From Shewanella schlegeliana (GTDB taxonomy: Bacteria; Pseudomonadota; Gammaproteobacteria; Enterobacterales; Shewanellaceae), in NCBI RefSeq assembly GCF_016765635.1, contig NZ_JAESVD010000010.1, positions 1-64,000 on the forward strand: DNA of 64,000 nucleotides. The letters are read 5' to 3'. The position numbers and the translations under genes are program-made. Under the pieces are notes generated by a model. It ran no database searches. It saw only the letters and a list, made by a program, of their open reading frames with translations, and was not told the origin of the DNA. Of the stretch, positions 59,303-64,000 are shown one piece after another; the stretch's first letter is position 1; each line of letters begins with the position of its first letter.

Positions 59303-60481
59303 TTATTTAGCAGTGCTGTGCATGCCTTCCCAAACAATTTGACGGTAACGGTCTGGGTTAGTGTCGCCTTCAGTGCTGAAAAGCATGATAACCGCATCTT
59401 GGTCTAGACCTAGCTGAGCGCGGTACTCGCTGTACTCTTCGCGGCTAGCTAGCATGTATAGTAGGCCTAGGTTTAGTGCACCTGACTCACCGCTAACAAT
59501 CTTAGTGTCGCCAGCTAGTGGGTTACCAAGAATACGCATACCAGTAGCCGTCACTTCGTCTTCAACTGATGCGAAGAAGCTGCTGCACTGCTTTAGGATT
59601 GGCCAAGTCACAGGGTTAGGCTCGCCACATGCAAGACCTGCCATGATTGAGTTTAACTCGCCAGTTACCGCAACCATTTCACCTTTGATGCCAGAGTTGT
59701 AGATACAATCTGCTTTAGCAGGCTCAGCAATAATGGTCTTGAAGTTGTTCGCGCCAACTTTATCGGCGAAGTAACCTAATAGGCCGCCAGCCATTGCACC
59801 AACACCCGCTTGTAGCATTAGGTGAGTTGGCTTAAGACCCATAGCTTCAACTTGCTCTTGCGCTTCAACAGCCATAGTCATATAGCCTTGCGAGATCCAA
59901 GTTGGGATCTTGTCGTAACCTTCCCAAGCTGTATCTTGTACTAGCATCCAACCGTTTTCTGTCGCAGTTTGGTTAGCGATACGTACTGTGTCATCGTAGT
60001 TACAGTCAGTAACGATACACTCTGCACCAAGATTCTTAATGCGAGTCACGCTTGCTTGCGAAGAGCCTTTTGGCATGTAAACCACAGCCTTTTGACCCAT
60101 TTCACGTGCAGCCCAAGCTACACCTGTACCGTGGTTACCGGCTGTTGCTGTAGCGAAAACTAATGGTGCGCTTAGTTTAGCGGCAACCGTTTTCATATCA
60201 ATTTCGCTAATATCAACATTTAAGTGCTCAGCAAGTTGCTTACCTAATGCGTAAGAACCACCAAGAACTTTAAATGCGTTTAGACCGAAACGGTAAGATT
60301 CGTCTTTAACCAGAATCGCTTTAACGCCTAAGCGCGCCGCAAGCTGCTCTAAAGAGATCAGCGGTGTTGGCTGGTAAGCTTCGATCTGCTGGTGGAATTG
60401 ACGAGTTTGTTCAGCGACCTGAGCTGTAAATAGATCAGAGGTCTCGCCGTTAAAGAAATCATTTTGAGTCAGCTTTAGCAT
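59303..60481 (-). CDS. dpaL: Diaminopropionate ammonia-lyase
   Basis: A 392-residue fold-type II PLP enzyme. The PLP lysine is in RFGLNAFKVLGGSYA (about 62-76), the substrate loop is TAGNHGTGVAWAARE (about 110-124), and the phosphate-binding glycines are in QAGVGAMAGGLLGY. It converts 2,3-diaminopropionate to pyruvate and ammonia. The ATG at 60481 is preferred over GTG 60490. It follows ridA by 107 bases, fitting the need for RidA to clear 2-aminoacrylate formed by this enzyme class. Confidence 0.92.
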   Translation of the reverse strand: MLKLTQNDFFNGETSDLFTAQVAEQTRQFHQQIEAYQPTPLISLEQLAARLGVKAILVKDESYRFGLNAFKVLGGSYALGKQLAEHLNVDISEIDMKTVAAKLSAPLVFATATAGNHGTGVAWAAREMGQKAVVYMPKGSSQASVTRIKNLGAECIVTDCNYDDTVRIANQTATENGWMLVQDTAWEGYDKIPTWISQGYMTMAVEAQEQVEAMGLKPTHLMLQAGVGAMAGGLLGYFADKVGANNFKTIIAEPAKADCIYNSGIKGEMVAVTGELNSIMAGLACGEPNPVTWPILKQCSSFFASVEDEVTATGMRILGNPLAGDTKIVSGESGALNLGLLYMLASREEYSEYRAQLGLDQDAVIMLFSTEGDTNPDRYRQIVWEGMHSTAK

Positions 60482-60588
60482 AGTAACCACTATAAATTTT
60501 GAACTGGGGGGCAGCTGTCCATTTAACCCATATTGGCAAATGGACAGTCAGACTTACTTAAATAGGCCGTTAAAAACCTAAATTTAAG

Positions 60589-60972
60589 TTATTTGATGAA
60601 AGCGATCGCTTCAACTTCAACTAGTGCGTCTTTTGGAAGACGAGCAGCTTGTACACATGAACGAGCTGGTGCAGCTTCAGTACCGAAAACTTCAGTGTAA
60701 ACTTCGTTAAAAGCAACGAAATCTTCCATGTTTGCAAGGAAACAAGTGGTCTTAAGTACAGTGTCTGTACCCGCGCCAGCTTGCTCTAGAACAGCTTTAA
60801 GGTTCTTAAGGGATTGGTAAGCTTGCTCTTTAATTCCACCTTCTACGAAAGCCATAGTTGCTGGGTCTAGTGGTAGCTGACCAGAGGTGAATACTAATTT
60901 GTCAAAAGCAAGAGCTTGAGAGTATGGACCAATTGCAGCTGGAGCATTTTCAGTATGGATTACAGTTTTCAT
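60589..60972 (-). CDS. RidA-family enamine/imine deaminase
   Basis: A 127-residue Rid protein with the N-terminal APAAIGPYSQA, FTSGQLPLDP, and the active-site Arg in APARSCVQAARLPKDALVEVEAIAF (about 102-126). It hydrolyses reactive 2-aminoacrylate to pyruvate. It is located between the regulator (20-base gap) and dpaL on the same strand. Confidence 0.94.
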   Translation of the reverse strand: MKTVIHTENAPAAIGPYSQALAFDKLVFTSGQLPLDPATMAFVEGGIKEQAYQSLKNLKAVLEQAGAGTDTVLKTTCFLANMEDFVAFNEVYTEVFGTEAAPARSCVQAARLPKDALVEVEAIAFIK

Positions 60973-60992
60973 AGCTTAGTTATCTCTGATAA

Positions 60993-61673
60993 TTAGGATT
61001 TAAATTCACGGATGTACTTGTACACCGCATGCTTGGTAATACTTAAATGATTAGCAACTATGTTAGTTGCTTCTTTCAATTCAAAGATGCCGTTATCAAA
61101 CAACACCTTAGTAATCGCTTTGTTGCGGCCTTTCAGGTTAACGCTGTCGTCAGCATCGACCTCTATTACCGCGTGGTTTAGCGCCTGCTCAACCACATCT
61201 CCAGCTGATGCGCTGAAGTTTTCAGTCATATCGAAACTGTGATGCTGTGATGTATCTGGCATCAGAGTCTTGATGATCTCTGGGAACGGGTGCGACAAGT
61301 TCATGTTGACGCAGAACATACCGATAGGTTTGCCATTCTCACCCATAATAATGCAGGTGCTCGACTTCAACATCTCGCCACCTTTGTTATTACTGAAGTA
61401 ACTCTTAGGGGTAACTTCGCCGCTTTGCTCATAAAGACGTAACATCTTTAAGCCCAAATCAGTGATGGGTGAACCCACCTTACGACCGGTATGGTGGCCA
61501 TTAACAATCTTAACTACCGATTGCTCAAAGCTCTCTAATGAATGAATAACGACTTCGCAGTGAGGTCCTATTAGATCGGCCATGCTTTCGGCTAAATGGA
61601 AATAGCCTTGCAATAGCTGACGATCCCTAGGTGTAAATTCCGTTTTGTATGCCTGTTCTGCCGCTTTGATCAT
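60993..61673 (-). CDS. YheO-like PAS/HTH transcriptional regulator
   Basis: A 226-residue regulator. The N-terminal PAS-like YheO domain (LLQGYFHLAESMADLIGPHCEVVIHSLE through CIIMGENGKPIGMFCVNMNLS) is followed by a C-terminal helix-turn-helix (ATNIVANHLSITKHAVYKYIREFK, about 201-224). Such genes often sit with dpaL and ridA and control amino-acid catabolism. It is divergent from the M24 gene across a 340-base region with repeated AACTATRG motifs. Confidence 0.88.
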   Translation of the reverse strand: MIKAAEQAYKTEFTPRDRQLLQGYFHLAESMADLIGPHCEVVIHSLESFEQSVVKIVNGHHTGRKVGSPITDLGLKMLRLYEQSGEVTPKSYFSNNKGGEMLKSSTCIIMGENGKPIGMFCVNMNLSHPFPEIIKTLMPDTSQHHSFDMTENFSASAGDVVEQALNHAVIEVDADDSVNLKGRNKAITKVLFDNGIFELKEATNIVANHLSITKHAVYKYIREFKS

Positions 61674-62013
61674 TTCAGATTACTTTTGTGAACTATAGAT
61701 GCGTTTATTGTCAACTTTTTAGCTCGCCAATTCAACCCTAAAATTAACTTTATGTAACTATGGGACGTTTTTTTGGGCTTTTGCGCAAGTTAAATTTAAC
61801 TATGGTTCATTTTATTTGACTTTGATCATGAAATTTCAGTTTGGCGACTCATCTTGAGTTAACAGATTTTGACTATGAGATATGCGTCACATTTTTAAAT
61901 TCAGCAAACAGTATGATGCGCCACAAGTTAACGATAGTTGACTAAAACAGGTTTCCGGTCACTTTAGTGACCTTTTGGCAAATAGGCCAGTTGTGTGGGA
62001 TGTGGAGAAAAAA
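61674..62013. promoter_or_regulatory. Divergent control region, regulator / M24 peptidase
   Basis: A 14-base palindrome AGTTAAATTTAACT at 61788-61801. AACTATRG-type motifs at 61691, 61756, 61798 and (GACTATGA) 61871. The region is AT-rich. Likely operators for the PAS/HTH regulator; unproven. Confidence 0.5.
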
Positions 62014-63180
62014 ATGAAAAGCATATTACAGCGTGGATTTACAACAGCTGAATTTGAAATGCGTGCAACTAAAGCTCAGCAAAAGATGCGTGAGCTAGAA
62101 GTCGACGCGATTCTGTTAACTACCGAGCCTAACGTGCGTTACTTTTCAGGTTTCCACACCCAGTTCTGGCACAGCCCGACTCGTCCATGGTTCCTAATCC
62201 TACCTGCAGAAGGCAAGCCAATCGCAGTTATTCCTGAGATCGGTGCAAGCGGCATGGCGGGTACTTGGGTTGAAGATATCCACACTTGGGCTTCACCACG
62301 TCCAGATGACGACGGTATCAGCATCGTAGCTAGCGTGCTTAACAGTCTACCTTCACGCTTTGGCCGTGTGGGTGCAACGCTAGGTATCGAGTCTCACCTA
62401 CGTATGCCAGTAGCTAACTACCTACAGTTAACGACTCTAATAAACAAAGAGTTCGTTGACGTTTCTCTAGCTGTTCATGAACTTCGTCAAGTTAAGTCTG
62501 AAGCTGAGATTGAGAAAGTACGTGAAATCTGTCGTATCACTAACGTGGGCTTCGACAAGATCCCAGGTTACGCAAAAGCGGGTATGACAGAGCGTGAAAT
62601 TTGTAAGCAGTTCGGTATCGACATGCTTATGGAAGGTGCTGATGAATGTCCATACATCATCGCAGGTTCAGGCCAAGACGGTTACGACAGCATCATCATG
62701 GGTCCAACTGACCGCGTGATTGAAGATGGTGACGTTTTGATCATCGACACCGGTGCGGTACGTGATGGTTACTTCTCTGACTTCGACCGTAACTGGGCAT
62801 TTGGCCACGCAAGTGAGCAAACTAAAGCTGCTTACCGCGCAACTTATGATGCGACTACTGCAGGTTTTGACGCTGCGCGTCCAGGCAACACCACTTCTGA
62901 CATCTACAACGCAATGTGGAAAGTATTAGAAGCTAACGGTGCACTAGGTAACGACGTGGGTCGTCTAGGTCACGGTCTAGGTATGGAGCTAACTGAGCGT
63001 CCATCTAACACCGCAACTGACAACACTCTATTAGTACCAGGCATGGTAATGACTCTAGAGCCTGGCATGGTTTACGCACCAGGTAAGTCTATGGTTCACG
63101 AAGAAAACATCGTGATCACCGAGAATGGTGCAGAGTGGTTAAGCAAGCGCGCTGAACCAGAACTACTGATTATCAAATAA
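62014..63180 (+). CDS. M24-family metallopeptidase (Xaa-Pro/creatinase-like)
   Basis: A 388-residue pita-bread hydrolase. It has a creatinase-type N-terminal domain (ILLTTEPNVRYFSGFHTQFWHSPTRPW) and a catalytic domain with metal ligands Asp in IDTGAVRDGYFSDFDR (two Asp), His in RLGHGLGMELTERPS, Glu in LEPGMVYAPG and Glu in HEENIVIT. The family includes Xaa-Pro peptidases and ectoine hydrolases (DoeA/EutD). The ATG at 62014 has GGAG six bases upstream. It heads an operon with the racemase-family gene. Confidence 0.9.
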   Translation: MKSILQRGFTTAEFEMRATKAQQKMRELEVDAILLTTEPNVRYFSGFHTQFWHSPTRPWFLILPAEGKPIAVIPEIGASGMAGTWVEDIHTWASPRPDDDGISIVASVLNSLPSRFGRVGATLGIESHLRMPVANYLQLTTLINKEFVDVSLAVHELRQVKSEAEIEKVREICRITNVGFDKIPGYAKAGMTEREICKQFGIDMLMEGADECPYIIAGSGQDGYDSIIMGPTDRVIEDGDVLIIDTGAVRDGYFSDFDRNWAFGHASEQTKAAYRATYDATTAGFDAARPGNTTSDIYNAMWKVLEANGALGNDVGRLGHGLGMELTERPSNTATDNTLLVPGMVMTLEPGMVYAPGKSMVHEENIVITENGAEWLSKRAEPELLIIK

Positions 63181-63195
63181 CTTTATATAGCCATT

Positions 63196-63223
63196 GATTT
63201 CCCTGGAGGGGACTGGGGAAATC
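63196..63223 (+). other. Hairpin between the M24 and racemase genes
   Basis: A perfect eight-base stem GATTTCCC / GGGAAATC with a 12-base loop and no T-tract. It may stabilise or attenuate the operon mRNA. Confidence 0.5.
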
Positions 63224-63244
63224 ATTACTGAAGAGCATCTCATT

Positions 63245-64000
63245 ATGATGAGTTTTGAAGCCTTTACATCGTTTGAACAGCCGCTTGAGCACAAGCAGGC
63301 ACCAAGAATTAATCGCGTACACATTGGTCTAGTGCAATTAAGCACAGACCACAGTCTAGAAATGGACTGGGCAAAGTTACTCGGTACCCAAGCTGGCGTA
63401 TTTAGCTCACGCGTATATTACTCAAGCGAAATGACACCTGAAGCACTCGATCAAATCGCCAACGGCATCGTTGAAGCGTCTGATTTAATTGCAACAGGTC
63501 TGCCAATGGATGTGATGGCATTTGGTTGCACATCAGCTTCAATCATTATCGGTGAAGAAAAAGTTGCCTCACTACTAACTCAAAACCGTGGTGACATTCC
63601 AGCAACGAACCCATGGACAGCGGCTAAAGCATCATTCAAGCACTTAAATGCGAAGAAGATTGCAGTATTTTCTCCATACCCAACTAGCGTTAACTACCCG
63701 CTATATCAGCAATTAACTGATGCAGATTTTGACGTAGTGACTTTAGGTTCATTAGGTATCGAGCGCGATACCGATATCACTCTAGTGGCTAAAGAATCAA
63801 TGTTCGCAGCACTTGAGCAGATGCTTAAAGATTCAGACGCAGAATTAGTGTTTATGTCATGCACTAACCTACGCGTACTCGATTATATCGAAGAGATCGA
63901 AGCTAAATTCGGCATTCCAGTTGTATGCAGTAACTCTGCAATGTTCTGGCATGCAATGCACCTGACTGGCAACGTGGCAATGTGCCCAGGCTACGGCAAA
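63245..64000 (+). CDS. Asp/Glu racemase-superfamily protein (5' part)
   Basis: Open from ATG 63245 to the window end (252 codons); the gene continues outside. My translation shows RVHIGLVQLSTD, AFGCTSASIIIGEE with the first conserved Cys, NPWTAAKASFKHL, FSPYPTSVNYPL and VFMSCTNLRVLDYIEEIE with the second conserved Cys. This two-Cys pattern is that of maleate isomerase, arylmalonate decarboxylase and EutA-like members. ATG 63248 is an alternative start, and the frame is open further upstream. Substrate unknown. Confidence 0.85.
   Translation, partial: MMSFEAFTSFEQPLEHKQAPRINRVHIGLVQLSTDHSLEMDWAKLLGTQAGVFSSRVYYSSEMTPEALDQIANGIVEASDLIATGLPMDVMAFGCTSASIIIGEEKVASLLTQNRGDIPATNPWTAAKASFKHLNAKKIAVFSPYPTSVNYPLYQQLTDADFDVVTLGSLGIERDTDITLVAKESMFAALEQMLKDSDAELVFMSCTNLRVLDYIEEIEAKFGIPVVCSNSAMFWHAMHLTGNVAMCPGYGK

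Overview
The window looks like chromosome from a marine Shewanella (Gammaproteobacteria). Evidence: tandem formate dehydrogenase operons with an fdhX-type Tat peptide, a modular Moco/tungstate gene set, c-di-GMP genes, AT-moderate composition with TAA-rich stops, and intergenic repeats built on CCTAGG and small hairpins. The species cannot be fixed from the sequence alone. No rRNA, tRNA, CRISPR array, prophage or transposase gene was seen.

Layout. 1-6.1 kb: the 3' end of one fdhC, then a second complete fdhXABC operon whose fdhC end is a near-perfect copy of the first. 6.4-12.1 kb: a HemN-like radical SAM enzyme, a PfkB kinase, a diguanylate cyclase, a MOSC protein and a DUF4870 protein. 12.2-13.8 kb: ETF-ubiquinone oxidoreductase (minus). 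14.1-19.6 kb: a Moco riboswitch followed by moaABCDE-modABC. 19.7-22.7 kb: YgiW-like and PepSY-like proteins with an OmpR-type two-component system. 22.7-29.1 kb: pseudouridine synthase, coaD, Wzi-like outer-membrane protein and an envelope-sugar set (GT2, VTT, ArnT-like GT39). 29.1-29.8 kb: a 68-bp tandem array between 20-bp inverted repeats. 29.8-31.1 kb: mutM and a hypothetical gene. 31.2-35.0 kb: an Ig-like lipoprotein flanked by complex structured repeats. 35.6-41.3 kb (minus): tupABC-mobA-mobB/moeA-moaA. 41.6-45.2 kb: a sigma-54 response regulator and sensor kinase, divergent from tupA. 45.2-45.8 kb: two tandem RyhB-type sRNAs. 45.8-48.6 kb: GNAT, yhhQ, menF. 49.1-54.9 kb: TonB receptor, ECF transporter and TiaS-like DDTD protein. 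55.2-59.3 kb: HD-GYP, DJ-1-like and YeiH proteins with repeats. 59.3-64 kb: dpaL-ridA-regulator, divergent from an M24 peptidase and an Asp/Glu racemase-family gene that runs off the end.

How the genes fit together. The central theme is Mo/W biology. The Mo/W enzyme (fdh) sits near two separate operons that make the cofactor and import the metal. One (moa-mod) carries a Moco riboswitch. The other (tup-mob-moe-moaA2) carries a good sigma-54 promoter match, with repeated TGTCCC sites between it and a divergent sigma-54 activator/kinase pair. A second theme is iron economy, through the duplicated Fur-box sRNAs. A third is an unassigned outer-to-inner membrane uptake route (TonB receptor plus ECF transporter).

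The most novel-looking signals are four: the sigma-54 circuit over tungstate/Moco genes; the TonB-ECF-DDTD operon; the tandem RyhB genes; and the repeat elements at 34.2-34.8 kb, whose two copies keep base pairing while changing stem sequence.
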